Part shown: positions 29,153 through 41,286 of the stretch, piece after piece
Layout of the letters: every line of letters begins with the position of its first letter
Numbering within the stretch: the stretch's first letter is position 1
Assembly: GCA_035236585.1 (NCBI GenBank)
Contig: CP141136.1
Span: 29,480,449 to 29,544,448, forward strand
From: Warburgia ugandensis
Lineage: Eukaryota > Streptophyta > Magnoliopsida > Canellales > Canellaceae
Length of the DNA: 64,000 nt
Direction of reading: 5' to 3'
Translations under genes and position numbers: made by a program
Notes under the pieces: generated by a model
Seen by the model: the letters and a program-made list of their open reading frames with translations, nothing else
Database searches by the model: none
What the model was told of the DNA's origin: nothing

Positions 29153-29280
29153 GTGGTTTAGACCACTCATAACAAAGGAATTAGTATCATAAAACATCAA
29201 TAATGAGTCTAAAATGTTTGGGGTTCACTAAATGGAATAAATAGGGAACTTACTCAATTTTTCTATTAACAAATTTATGC

Positions 29281-30194
29281 AGATGACACCTAAAAGAGCT
29301 AGAGTAGATCCTTAGTTTCCTATTGAAGAGCCAGTCCCTATAAAGGAACAACTTGCCCTTGTAGAGGAGCAACGATCCCCAATTAAGGAACTAGATAATG
29401 AAGAAGTTTGGGGTGATCATGTTGATGATATAGTAGATATTCTTCTTTAGAGGGTGAGACAAAGGCATGTGCACATGATTAGAGAGGAGAGGCTGGAATA
29501 GAAAAAGAGGATCCTCTACTGTAATGATTTAGGAAAATAGCTCCAAAGTTTAATATAAAAGATGGCCTTGAAGCTGTAGAGACATAGATCTAAGACATAG
29601 AAAACATTTTTGAAGTGATGAGAGTGCCTGAGGATAGATAAGTGGCACAGCTGCTTTCGTCATGATAGGGGATGTAGCTCATTAGTGACCCACGACAAAG
29701 AGTGCCCACTTTCAGGAGGATGAAGAGCTTTTAGGGATAGATTATAAGCTTGTATACATTGATAAATAATTGTTTGCCCATGTTAAAAAGAAGAAAGAAT
29801 TGGAATTCTTCAATTTGATTCAAGGCACAAGGACGATGGAGCAATATGAGACAAAATTTGTGAAGCTATGTAAGTTCGCTCCAGAAGCTTGTTCTATCAA
29901 GAAGAGACTGCCCAGAATTTATGTGAGGACTAAATTATAGTTTACACAACAGTATAGTTACCCTTCAGCTAGACACCTTATCCAAGGCTATAGAACTGAC
30001 TTCCATACTTAAGAGAGAACAAAATGCATTTCAAAATGAACGGGGAGAAGAATGGTAAGAAAAAGTCAATTTGGAAGGGCAAGAGTCTAGCACCATCACC
30101 CAAATCCACTGGAACTTAGAAACTAGCATCCTCTAGCTTCAAAGAGAGCGAAGATGATCATATGTGGTGCCATATTTGTTGAGGACTTCATTTG
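29281..30194 (+). pseudogene. Gypsy gag remnant
   Basis: Plus-strand frames begin MQMTPKRARVDP and then give EAVET.I.DIENIFEVMRV, the usual start of the gag core. They continue with KKKELEFFNLIQGTRTMEQY, ETKFVKLCKFAPEA and RLPRI. Several stops interrupt it. A possible remnant zinc knuckle (CHIC, later LHLH) lies near 30165. The protein packaged element RNA into particles in the ancestor. Pol is absent, because sequence homologous to a CACTA element begins about 30195. Confidence 0.7.
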
Positions 30195-30330
30195 CACATT
30201 GTATTGCATAGTGTCCTAGCCAACAATTTGATTGGGAGTGTTGTACTATGTGGTGAGATACATGAGAACCATAGTATGCCATAGTGTTAAGGTTTCACAA
30301 TTTAGAAAGGTAAGACACTTTTTACTGGTC
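30195..30330 (+). pseudogene. Ulp1-like (C48) protease C-terminal fragment of a CACTA element
   Basis: The frame reads QQFDWECCTM then RYMRTIVC-like residues, matching the Q-S-D-W-E-C-x-Y-Y-x-x-R-Y-M segment of Ulp1-type cysteine proteases carried by CACTA elements. It matches the better copy at 59130-59235. The catalytic cysteine position (WEC) is present, and the rest of the domain is missing. Confidence 0.65.
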
Positions 30331-31444
30331 ATAATCCTACATTTTTTTTCATAATTTTTAATGGATTCCAGTTAAAAGAATGTATCAACTAAATTAACTA
30401 TAATGTCTTGCAAGCTGCTGTATTGCTTGAATGGGATACCAAACAAAGTTACTCAAATTAGATCTCAATGAAATAAGAAGTGAATGAGCTCAGTATGTAA
30501 TGTGTTTTAACATAAACACTTGTGCTAATTAGATCAATGTAGATTTTCTCATTGATAAACACAAAACTAAACTTTTTCATTTATATGGATATGTCTTTGA
30601 CTTTTCATTAATTTCATGGAAGCATATATATTTTATCAGTTTATAAGATGAATGATGGGAAGTTGGAGTGTGAATGTCAATTGTGTCTATAGAAAAGAAG
30701 TTTGTTTTTCCAAATCTTTGAATTTTTTATGTTGGAATTGAAAGTGCATGTATGGATGTTGAATGCAGATGCTGCAGTGAATGAAGTGAATGCATGTATT
30801 GTAGTTCTTTATAGTTAGCTATTGGTTTGTCCTTAGTTGTGTCTATTTTTTTAATTCTTATTCTAGTATTGTTAGAGATCTAGGCATCAAGTTTATAGTT
30901 CTTGATTTGTTGTTGTTGGAGAAGCGTGGAAGATGGCTAGAAACCATTCTTCCTTGTTATTAACTCTTTTCTCTCAGAATCTCTTTGCTATTGGTTGGAT
31001 TTCATGGTTGCTAAGCTTGGTTTTGGAGGGAAGATCACATCTTGAATGCTTACACTCAATTGAATATTTGAAATTGAAGACTCTTAGCAATTGTTAATGG
31101 ATGACACATCACTGGAATGCTAGGCTTTCAACTTTATATGGAAAACTTTCATGCTAATTTTTTCATTTTTCATTGTACTTTATTTCTTTTTAAGCATTAT
31201 AATGATCAACCAATTGAAAGTTAGTGAAAATTTAATTACTATTTAGTCTTGTTTTGAGTTTATTTTCATGCTTTTAATTATAGGAAGTAATGTTGACTAT
31301 TATTTATGTTTCTAGTATAGTTTGCAAGTTTAATTATTCATAATTCTTAGGAATAGTAGTAGTTAATTGATTGTATGTGGTAATATTGTAATAGCAGGTT
31401 AAGATTGCAGTGTAAAGCAAGGAAAAATTATTTTCTTCAAAGAT

Positions 31445-31745
31445 TTTAAAGTCAGTTCTGAAAAACCACCTTTAAAAGTGCAACTGTTAAAGTTAATTTC
31501 TCAAAAATCAACTTTAAAAGTGTGCAATTTTGAAGTCATTTCCAAAAAAGCAAATTTAAAAGTGCATACTTTTAAAGTCGACTATGGCAAACTAACTTTA
31601 AATTTATGGTCTTTTAAAATTGGTTCTTAGGAATCAACTTTAAATGTGTATTGATTTTGAAAGTTGCTTACCCAGAATTGACTTTAAGAGCATGCACTTC
31701 TAAAGTCAATTTTTCTAAACCAACTTGAAAAGTATGAACATTTAA
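31445..31745. repeat. CACTA subterminal repeats (AAAGTC type)
   Basis: Alternating TTTTAAAGTC / CAACTTTAAAAGTG units, about six palindromic pairs, closely related to the arrays at 46885-47515 and 60390-62200 but more diverged. Confidence 0.8.
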
Positions 31746-31959
31746 GGACTTGTCAGAATCATCTTCTTTTTCTTATCAATTTTTTAAGACAACTGAATAG
31801 AAGATTATTTGGAACCATATGTTCTTAACCTACTTTAAAACCCTAGTTTTAAGTAGGATTAAGTGCACTATCTTGGTTAATCCAAACTCTCTTGCTTCCT
31901 TGCAAAACCTTGACTGAGGCATTGTCCTTCTTGACAAATGTCTTTCTCCCCTCTCAGAA
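31746..31959. other. Junction between CACTA fragment and copia remnant
   Basis: No gene is visible. A short inverted repeat (CCTACTTTAAAAC and GTTTTAAGTAGG, about 31838-31867) can fold into a hairpin. No copia 5' LTR or primer-binding site is visible. Confidence 0.4.
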
Positions 31960-32700
31960 ATTCACATGAAGAATCTTTGAGATTAGATTTATTTTACTTT
32001 GGTGCAACTCCAAGAAATGAGTTCCTGATTATTTAATTCATGCCAATTCACTTTATGACTCACTAGCATTGTGGGATAATGCAGATATGAATCTGAACTC
32101 ATAGATTGTGTCCTTGATGGGTTAGGCCATTCCTACCAAGTGTTCATAGCGGCCATCCATCTTCGGTCTTGTTTTACTTTTGATGAACTCTATTATCTAC
32201 TTCTTTAAGAAGGGATACTTCAAAACAAAATGATCACTTCCTCCAATCCTACTGCTTTTGCTCTTGAAGCTAATCACTCTTCAAATTGCCCCTGTCAAAG
32301 CAATAAAAAAAACAAAACAAAAGGCCATGGTTCCAAAGGCGATAAAAATAAGGGAAATAATGGTTTTCATGGGGACCTTCTACCCTACCACCAACTGATT
32401 ACCACGCTCCACTTCTGTCCACCCCATGACCTATCCTCACTCCAACATTTTGTTGATTGTGCAACAAACCAGATCATCATTGCCGCGTTTGTCCGGAGTG
32501 CTTTAATCGGGCTTATGTTGCTGACCAGTTGAGTGAGTCGTTGGCTTCTACTCACATTTCCGAAGCAACCCACCAACAGTGGTGCTTACATTTGGGTGCC
32601 ACACATCACATGACAGCCACAACTTCCAATATGATGAATACCTTACCTCACCAAGGTAACGAATCCAATATCGTTGACAATGGCTGTAAACTAGATATCT
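31960..32700 (+). pseudogene. Ty1/copia gag and protease, 5'-truncated
   Basis: The plus strand encodes the gag segment LIDCVLDGLGHSYQVFIAAI-like (about 32085-32155) followed by ALEANHS and a basic KKNKTKGHGSKGDKNKGNN linker. Near 32453-32500 there is a CCHC zinc knuckle (C.LCNKPDHHCRVC, with a stop in place of the second residue). The protease start is QWCLHLGATHHMT (32578-32617), where the usual WYLDSGATHHMT has lost the catalytic Asp. The 5' LTR and gag start are missing. Confidence 0.85.
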
Positions 32701-33610
32701 TGCATAATGGTTATTTGAGTATTCCTATATCCAATGGAACTCTCAAGATAAATGAATTATTATGTGTTCCAAAGATTACTAAGAATTTACTTTCTGTGAG
32801 ACGGTTTTCTACTGATATTAATTGCTATTCTGAACTTGATGCAACTGGTTTTCAGACAAAGGATTGGATCAAACATCAAATAATGTTACATAGTACTAGT
32901 CGTGAAGGGTTCTATTTGGATCAAATGTGGTTCCCATCTCAGGCTGACAATGCACTATATGGTAAACGGGCATCACAATCTATTTGGCACTCGCACCTTG
33001 GTCACCCATCATATGCTGTTTTCAATAAGGTCTTATTACACCTCATTTGCTTTTGACGGGGAAGTTAAACAGAAACGAGTTTTGTCTTGATCGTCCACTT
33101 GGAGAATCACGAAGTTTCTCATGAACGAAACTTCTCTTCTAGTGATCCATTGGATTTACTGCACATGGATATATGAGGCCCTACACCCGTAACTACTCAT
33201 TCCGAATATCTGTATTACCTATCTACTGTTGATGATTGTACATGATACGTGTGGTTTTTCCATTGAAATGCAATTCAGATGTTATTACTGTCTATTGACT
33301 TTGTCAAGCAAATTGAGGATCGTCTTTCTCCCACTGTTAAGATGATTCAGACGGATAGTGGCGGTGAGTTTGTTAACAAACTCAGTATTTTATTATGTTC
33401 TCTTGGAATTTCACAAAGCATGTTTTGCGCTCAAACACCACAACAAAATAGTGTGGTTGAGCGTAAGCATAAACGCAATGTTGAAATGCGAATGTGTTTA
33501 CTCTGTCAAGTTGGATCTCGTATGCGCTTTTGGTTAGAAGCCTTCTCAAGAGTAGTGTTTTAATAAATAAACTTCCTTCTCCTGTCCTTGTTCATAAATC
33601 TCCATAAGAG
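32701..33610 (+). pseudogene. Ty1/copia integrase, decayed
   Basis: GAG-pre-integrase box IWHSHLGHPSYAVFNKVL (about 32980-33035) is followed by the catalytic core. The first acidic residue is in LLHMDI.GP (33159-33182, TGG mutated to a stop). The second is in IQTDSGGEFVNK (about 33340-33380), and the Glu is in NSVVERKHK (about 33445-33475). Thus all three DDE residues can still be read, in different frames. The protein inserted element cDNA into chromosomes. Stops and frameshifts make this copy dead. Confidence 0.88.
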
Positions 33611-34235
33611 GATTTAATGAACGACCGGCCAGATTATACTATTTTTTGGATTTTGGTTGTTCATGCTGCATTTAGTACCATGCAAGTAGAAAGTTCAACC
33701 AGAGTTCTTGGGATATGATGCTAAACACAAGGGTTATAGGTGTTTAGATTCAGTTTCTGGGCGCATTTACATCTCTCAGAATGTTCAATATGATGAGACA
33801 TTTTTTCCATACTGCGCCTCCATCCAACACTTCATGACCTCCTTCAGTAAATTCTTTGGATATTCCTAGTGAGAAGCAGCTTATTTCACAGGATTTCGCA
33901 GCCACTTTATCACCTGGTTCTTCATCCGTACCGCCACTTGCTTAAAACACTTTCGGCTCCCATTGTGTCTCCAGTTGGCTTGCTTAGCACTCCAGTAGCT
34001 TGCCTTCTCAATCTAATTGCACCAGGGACGACGCCTATTGTGCCTCCTGATTTGGTGCAATCTAGATCGCCTAGCACTCCTGTAGTGTCTTCGCCTCTAC
34101 TCCAAATGCCGGTAGTTCTTGACTTGATAGCTCGGCACCGCCTAGACGCTGCAAAAGCATAAATGAACTGGTCTATATCACCTCATCTATGTTGTACTCT
34201 TCAAAGCATGCTATAGCAGCAAAACCCGCTATCTT
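33611..34235 (+). pseudogene. Ty1/copia integrase-RT linker, degenerate
   Basis: Between the integrase and RT, frames retain the KHKGYRCLDSVSGRIYISQNVQYDE-like segment (about 33725-33800) that ends copia integrase. It is followed by a proline/serine-rich linker (33870-34160, including SAPIVSPVGLLSTPVA). The linker is always poorly conserved in copia elements. Confidence 0.7.
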
Positions 34236-35122
34236 TTGAACCATCATTTTTCTGTGTGGCTTGCAAATTTTTCCAATGGCTTCTTGTTGTGGATGGTGAG
34301 AACCAGGCGCTTCTTAGAAACTAACACTTGGACTCTTGTTCCAGCTGAACCTCATATGAAGATTACTGATTGTCACTGGGTTTCCAAGATAAAGAGTAAG
34401 CAGACCGCTTTGTCAAAAGGTGTAAGGTTCATCTAGTCGCTCAAGGTTTTAAGCAATAGGAAGGTCTGGGCTTCGATGAGGCCTTCGGCCCTGTTGTCAA
34501 GCCATGCACCATCTGCCTTATTCTTGCTATTGCTCAGTCTCAAAATTGACCCCAAAGACAATCGGATGTGTAGAATGCTTTTTTAAATGGAGATCTCCGG
34601 GAGGATGTTTATATGAGGTAGCCTCCTGGCTTTGTGGATTCATTAAGGCCAAATTACATCTATAAGCTCGATAAGGCCTCTATGGCTTTAAACAAGCACC
34701 TAGGGCCACGTTTACCAATCTATAGTCATTTCTATTTTAAGGGGCCAGGTTTACCCACCTATAATCATTTCTATTTTAAAATGATTTTCACAATAACTCT
34801 GCAATCCATCTTTACACATCTACAAAAATTCATCTCATTTTCTATTGTTGCCTGTTTATGTGGATGTTCTTATTGTTACTGGTGACTCTCCTCCTCTTGT
34901 GAAGTTGTTTACTGATAAACTATGCAATAAATTTGATAATTGTAAACTTGGTGACCATAGCTTCTTTCTTAAAATGGAGGTCTCTCGTGTAGATGATAAG
35001 CTATATATTTCTCAAACAGGGTATGCTCTTGGTCTCTTGAAGCAATTTAATATGCTTCATTGTTCATCTTGTCTTGCTCCAGTTTCCTATGGTACCAGCC
35101 TATCTTCTTTGGATAGTGATCC
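34236..35122 (+). pseudogene. Ty1/copia reverse transcriptase, interrupted by an LTR at 35123
   Basis: TNTWTLVPAEPHMKITDCHW VSKIK opens the RT (34325-34395). LGFDEAFGPVVKP, NAFLNGDLREDVYM and PPGFVDSLRPNYIYKLDKA follow (34465-34680). The catalytic box reads YVDVLIVTGD (34855-34885) instead of YVDDLIVTGD, so the second catalytic Asp is gone. KLGDHSFFLKMEVSR and LYISQTGYALGLLKQFNM follow. A 38-41-bp tandem duplication at 34701-34780 breaks the region before YVDV. The frame stops at SDPI where the foreign LTR starts, and RNase H resumes at about 41580. Confidence 0.88.
34701..34781. repeat. Two-copy tandem duplication of about 40 bp inside copia RT
   Basis: GGGCCACGTTTACC-AATCTATAG-TCATTTCTATTTTAA is followed directly by GGGCCAGGTTTACC-CACCTATAA-TCATTTCTATTTTAA with four or so differences. 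It disrupts the RT reading frame. Confidence 0.85.
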
Positions 35123-35589
35123 TATAACATCCCTAATTTTTAAATATAAATTTAAGTAAATTTTGGATTATATTAAATCAAGATAAAAAGAGAATATTGA
35201 ATTTTCAATTTATGGAGTTGTAGAAAAATAAAATTCTATAGATACCAAATTAAGTTTTGAGATCTCCATATGTGGATTGTATCGAAAAGATTATTCCAGC
35301 ACTAATAAGTTTGTTGAAATCAGAGTTCAGTAAAGTCACCAATGCGACCCACTCACAGAAATCTAAATTTGGCAATCAAGAGGCATTGAAAAATCATCAT
35401 AAGTAGCATTCATACATTTTTTACTAAAATTATGCTAGTTAGAATAATGAAAACATCATAATTATATATTTAATATTAAGTAAAAAGAAATTAAATCAAC
35501 ATATTTAAAGGAGGGGTCAGAATTGATACTAGCACCTCTCACCACTTAAGTGAATCGAAGAATAGACGTTAGGTCTATTCCCAAACCCA

Positions 35590-35681
35590 ACAAAGAGGAG
35601 GAAGGAGAAAAAGAAGAAGAAGAAGAAGAAAGAAGAGGAAGGAGAAGGGAGACAGATACGAGGGGGAGAGGAAGGAGACCC
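35590..35681. repeat. GA-rich (AGAAGA) tract in LTR
   Basis: A purine-rich run of AAGAAG and GGAGA units. Equivalent purine tracts occur at similar positions in the LTR at 38667-38760 and the LTR fragment at 53870-53945. Confidence 0.8.
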
Positions 35682-37810
35682 TGCTAGCCAAAAAGGCTAG
35701 ATCACACTGGAGAACAGAGGAAACTGGGGTTTTCAGTCACTAGAGAAACAAAGCTTGCCAGCAACAATAGCAGCTTTGATCACAGATTCGACCATTCACC
35801 TTCTTCATCTTAAGCCCACGATAAACAGCCCTCTTGTTTCACCACGATCGGTGGAGGATCCCCGCTGGATCGAAGGTGGACAGTGCGTGTGTAAATAGTT
35901 GTTGGAAAAATAGTCAAACCATGTCTTCTTTGGCGACAATTGGAGATCATGGGCATCCACGGAGGTGTGTACTTACACTATTTTTCCATTTCTTTCTTCA
36001 ATTTGTTTACAGAAAGTAGAAGAAAAAAAAAAACTAGGGTTTTTGTTGGAACATAAACAATTCATCCGTAAAGGCTTGATTGGACTATTGATCGCGTCCC
36101 TAATTAAAGGACGTGGGTCATTAAAAGCTCTAATCATTATATCTGAGTTCCGATAATTCATTTGGAACTCGGACAAGGATGATCCAATTCTTGAACCCGA
36201 TCCATAAATGGAGGAAGATCTAGTTGTGATCTCATCCCTATATAATGGACAGAGATCGATAGAAACTCTAATCAATCTACATGAGTTTTGATCTTCCATT
36301 TGAAGATCTAATATTTATGATCTAGGACTTAAATTGCATTAAAGTTCTAAGGTTAGAATCAAATGTTTACAATTATAGAAAATTATGATGATCCAAGGTT
36401 GATCAGAGCCCCAATCAATTGACTAGAAATCCAATCAACTGTTGATTCCCTGATATCTCACACTAATGTGAATTGACGGTCTTGATCAATGGGTAAACTA
36501 TAGGAAATTCTTGATCCATTGTTGGAAATTGATTAATTTGACTTGAATTGAATTGAATGAGAAACATGATTTGACATAGAAAGCAAATCTAACGATCTTG
36601 ATCGTCCAATCAGTTACTACTAGGATTTAGATAGGCCAATGTTTGATCAATGATCAGACATTGCCATTGCATTCTTTAAACCTTAAAGTTTATAAAACTA
36701 AAGAAAAGGTTAGATCAAATTGTTAATCCAGTAGATATGAACAACTAAAATGAAGTTTATGGTTATATCACAATCATATACAGAAAATTGATTGTCTGGT
36801 ATTGTCTAAATGGAATTAAACAGAATCTGATCATCAAATTTTAGTCAAAATTACTATTTAAATGATATTATGATAGTTTATGTAATTTAAGAAGATTTGA
36901 CTATTGAATCATTGATCTGTATAATAAATGGCAAATCAAATAAGGATACGATCATATCTCCCTTGTCTAACTTAGGAACAATGACTATAAAACATCGAAA
37001 TAGGAAAATATAACCTTTAGATGATGAATTGAATAAACTGATTAACCATGAATCAATGAGAGATCATAAGTCTAATAGTTTTATGATATTGAGATGATCT
37101 AAACCATCAGATCATGAGATGAGTAAAAACCTAAGTTATGGATTTAAAATAATATAAAAGTTAGAACTGATGTTGAAAACATCAAATTTATGCACAGTAT
37201 AGATTGACCATGAAGGGAGAATCCTGAAAGTTGTGGAGAAAGGATAGACTATCAAAAGAGGTAGGTAATTTGAAACTTCCAAGTTTCAAATGAACTTCAA
37301 AATGAGAAAATAGTTTGTGAACTATTCTCAATTTAGAATGGTTTGGTTATTATAACAATGATTTGATACATATGTATGTTATTTGAGCATATATGATCTT
37401 CATGTAGATCTATGATTTATCACGTATTCCTTATCTGACATTCTTATAAATGAGGCATGTAAATTGATATATGATTTTAAATTCATGTTGCATACCTAAT
37501 TTTGAAAGAACAATGAATCATTTAGTTCAAAGTATTCAAATGTTTGCTTTACTTGTGAGACATGAGAAAGATTGTGAATTGTTTATGCATGATTTTCATA
37601 CTTTGAAAGGAATGTTTGAAAATACGTGGGCTTGCATAAGGTATGTACTCATATGATACAATTTTGAGATATATGAATATGAACTAATTTGGCTATTAAG
37701 TCTTGCTTTGAGATCAATACTTGAGATACATGGCTTTGCATAAAGTATGCATACTATTTTCTATGATTTAAGATCTATGATGTTGATCTTTTGGTAATTA
37801 CTCATTAGGA

Positions 37811-38165
37811 AGGTGCAATGTGAGTGACTGTAAGCCCTAACGATTATGATTTCATTGATGCTTTTGGCAAGCACTCTATGAGTGGCTGTAAGTCCTGACA
37901 GATGTAGTTTTGTGGATACTTAGGCATGCGTTCTACAAGCAGCTGTAAGCCCTGATATTTATAATTTCATCGATGGTTTAGGTAGGCACTCGAGTGGCCA
38001 TAAATCTTAATGGATACTTATATGTTGATGCATTATGCATATGCTCTACAAGCAGTTGTAAGTCCTAGTGGATATGAATTTCATCAATGTTTTGGGCAAA
38101 CACTCAAGGAGTGTCCTAAGTCCTAGATTGCTCAGCAGGTACTCTACAAGTACCATAAGAGTTGG
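37811..38165. repeat. About 57-bp minisatellite, six copies, inside the LTR
   Basis: Imperfect tandem units with the pattern GAGTGGCTGTAAGTCCTGA, then about 22 bp including TTTCATTGATG, then GGCAAGCACTC. Six diverged copies can be followed. The repeat lies in the 3' half of the outer LTR, a region I could not find in the neighbouring LTR copies. Confidence 0.75.
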
Positions 38166-38353
38166 AGGCCTATTGTGTGATGTAAGTTCTAAGGCCCTAT
38201 GCTAGGAGGTGCAGTTGGCCACTGACCTCTGAGATAATTCGATATCAGCCCTGCGATGGAGATCGTGGGCAATACGAGTATCTTTTCATGGGGAAGTGCT
38301 ATGAGTGGTAGCAGGGTAGCCCCCATAAGGTCCAGTGAGTCATGGTTCGTGCA

Positions 38354-38664
38354 TGTAATGACTCGAATTTTGAAGTCCTATCAGTCAAACAAGAGTAATC
38401 ATCTTTCGATTACAATCAATCATAATATTTGTAATTAGCCGAATGTTTAAGTCCTAATTATTTTGAAAAATAATTAGATTGGACATGAGAATATATGTTT
38501 TAATAAATTTAAATTTTTGAAGAGAAAATTTCTTGGAAATAACTTTATAATTAAATTTCTCTTGAAAAATGGAATCCAACAACACAAAGAATATTAAAAA
38601 CGGAGTTCGGATAAAAAAAGTTATGATCATCTGAAGATGAAGGATACTAATGTAATTAAAAGAT

Positions 38665-38737
<73 letters not shown>

Positions 38738-41286
38738 AGAGATCCAAAATGCAAGGGTCGTTTTGATAACGACACCCCTTCTTCACGTTAGTACTGTGTC
38801 ACTACAGCATCTGCGCCCCATGTCCATGCCGCGTCACCATGTCGACATAGAAAAAGTGGTAGGCACCACCCCTCTTTGGTCTCCTTTTGCAGCTCTAGGA
38901 TAAATGTCAACACCACCACCACTAAATCTCCCTCTCCTCTTCCCCATGGCAGCCAAATTTCTCTTCTTCTTTTTCCCCTCTAACTGCCATTTTCTCCATC
39001 ACCAACAACCTGACAAGTCCACAAGCATAAACAAGCACTTGCACCCATTGGATCCACCCTCTTCCCTTTTCCTTCTCTGCCTCCAGCTAGCAAGTAATCT
39101 TCCCCTTTCTTTCCCTCTTTTTTTCCTTCTAAAACTCATCACCAGACTGGTTTTTACCCAAGTTTCACTGGTAAACCAGATCCAATAAACTCAATCAGGA
39201 CACATCTCATGGATAACTCAAATGGTAGATCTGAGCCATTCGATTGGTTTGTGGGACCCCAAAACTCTTGAACATATAAAAACAACAGAATTTTAACTTG
39301 TCTTAGATGTTGATCCAAGGATTGTATGATCCGATGGTTTAGATCGAACCACGCCAATCTCTGCGCCCAAAAGTCATGCCTTCGCACATAAGCAGTGCAT
39401 ATGGAAGCTATCGTGGTTTGACTAGGACACATCTGTGTCCTGGGAATTGAGACGCAACCCAGGTCCAGAATTTCAATCTGGACCATTGAATCAATATAAA
39501 ACACAAAATCTCTAATTTTGAGAGCTGTACAAGTCTAATTTACTATCGAAAAGGTCTGTTGGATTCATATTGATGATGTAGACCTAATTATACAATAAAA
39601 TTTAGGATCAAAAGACACTTTTAACTGATCATGAGCTAAATACCATAAGAATATCATATATCTACAAGATCAAAGATGATCAGACCCTAAAAAGTGATTC
39701 ACTGGATAATTTAGAAGATCTATATAACAAGATTAACCCTGGATTAAGGATATTCTTCTTTGGGTCATAGATCTGACCATTGATAGATAGGATCGGAGTC
39801 TTAATTGATGATTTAGGTGGTTAATCTATAAATATGATTGATGATCTGTATAGATTAGAAGATAATAGTTAGATTCTTAATCTTAAATTATATATAGGAT
39901 CCCACAAAAACATTGAAAGGGATCAATGATTCAAATTGAACAAAAATGCAATCCAAGTAACATCATCGAGGTAGGTAGTCTAATGCTACTAAGTTTTCAA
40001 CTTCATTCCAAAATCTAAATGATTTACTTGAATATATTTTTGTGTTTAGTATGCTTTTGAAAATGATATTGACATATGATATTCTTTTCATGATTCATGA
40101 TCTTGATTGAAAATGCTACTGTTTATATCTTTCATGGACAGTTTTAAATATGCATTACTTACATGTTTTGAAACAAGTTGCATAAATTACCTGATCAATG
40201 ATGATTGAGTTTTGGAATATATGTATACACGTATATATCTTTTTTAGGCTAATGAGCCTAGTGGGCACTATGCTAAGAGGTTGTTAATACAGGGTTGGTC
40301 TCTTGATCTCTAACTACCAAAGTTGGTAGGTATCATTGCCCAAAGTAGCACTTGTACCTTTCTCGATTATTGTGGTACTAGGACTACCACTAGAGGTATT
40401 CATGGCACCCTTTTCGAGACGTATCCACAACCAACCATGGAAGCTATGGTGGCTGGTCTTTAGATCCTAAAGACACTCGATTTCAGATAGGTCTAGTCGT
40501 GAACATAGTGGGACCTATGATTTCAGTTTTGGTATTTCCATACATGGTACATTGAGATGGTCTTAGACTAGTACTCGTGACCAGTTGGCTTGGTGTGTTC
40601 GCCGAGATACCCACGTGTATGATATTTGCCGTTGGGTTGAGATTCTAATATCTAGTTTGATCGATAACTATTTTAAGATTTTTGTAATGTTTATATTATT
40701 GATTAATGGATTTTGATGAAAAAATCAATTATTTGGAAACATACAAATGGGCAAAATTATTTATGCATGAATACCTACGTTTACATAAATTGCATGATTT
40801 TATTACCTAAAAAACCTCTCTTGAATTATGCATGTTGTATATCGTGTTTTCAAATTAGTAGTATTAGATTTACCTACTTAGTATGTTAAATACTTAACCA
40901 AATATATTATTTTTACAAATCAACTCCAACACAATTAGGAGAAGCATTAGGAATTGTTAGTACTAGGATCAAGAGAGTGAAAATAAAGATAAGTATGAAT
41001 GTAAGTATATAACTTATCCTTTGGACATTTACATGTAATTATTACAGTTGAGCTATGAGCTGTGATTGGATAGATCTGGAATATATAAATTTTCATCTTG
41101 GTTTTAAAAATTAGTTTGTTTTTCTTAAAAGCAAATGACACTAGGGATTTTTGAAGTTGAAATTAAAATAAAAAGATTCTTCTACTCCATTGGATTGTTT
41201 TATAAGATTGTTTTTAAAACAGGGATATCTAGCATTATGAAATAGTTTTGCATTTAAAAATGCATGTGAAAAATTGGGTCGCCACA
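38354..41286 (+). repeat. Gypsy LTR (inner) nested in the outer LTR, probably solo
   Basis: It begins TGTAATGACTCGAATTTTG and ends TTGGGTCGCCACA, a good TG...CA pair about 2.9 kb apart, with no internal domain. The sequence just before its end (about 41130-41286) is repeated in diverged form at 41425-41575, which is the end of the outer LTR, so one LTR sits inside another of related type. Flanking pentamers (GTGCA and ATGTA) are similar but not identical. It carries a (GA)n run at 38667-38732. Open frames at 38637-39188 are simple-repeat or pyrimidine-rich artefacts. Confidence 0.7.
38667..38732. repeat. (GA)n microsatellite
   Basis: About 33 GA units near the start of the inner LTR. Confidence 0.95.

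Larger units (their letters stand above)
30195..31750 (+). mobile_element. 3' fragment of a CACTA element related to the one at 46.9-62.2 kb
   Basis: 30195-30540 aligns by eye with 59120-59440, covering the end of the Ulp1-like protease, its splice-like GGTA(A/G)A, a shared ATCTCAATGAAAT.. tract and (A)TGTAATG. The fragment ends with AAAGTC-type subterminal repeats at 31445-31745. The terminal inverted repeat is not seen, so the fragment is truncated at both ends. A GAAGTGAATGCATGTATTGT string at 30788 resembles the tandem-repeat unit at 59.8-60.4 kb. Confidence 0.7.
35123..38353 (+). repeat. Gypsy LTR (outer, 5' part) inserted in the copia RT
   Basis: It starts TATAACATCCCTAATTTTT, a mutated TGTAACA-CCC start, directly after the copia SDP codons. 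It contains a GGAGGGGTCAGAATTGATAC segment and a long GA-rich tract (35590-35680). Minor frames occur, and a tandem repeat lies at 37811-38165. It is interrupted at 38354 by another LTR of the same broad family and resumes at 41287. No internal coding region follows, so it looks like a solo LTR produced by LTR-LTR recombination. I could not see a matching 5-bp duplication. Confidence 0.6.

Noticed and set aside
31838-31867. Short inverted repeat as a MITE or terminator
   Set aside because: Only about 12 bp per arm with an A/T-rich stem and no target duplication. Too weak to call.
38637-39188. Two plus-strand open frames as a gene
   Set aside because: They arise from the (GA)n tract and pyrimidine-rich LTR sequence and carry no conserved domain.
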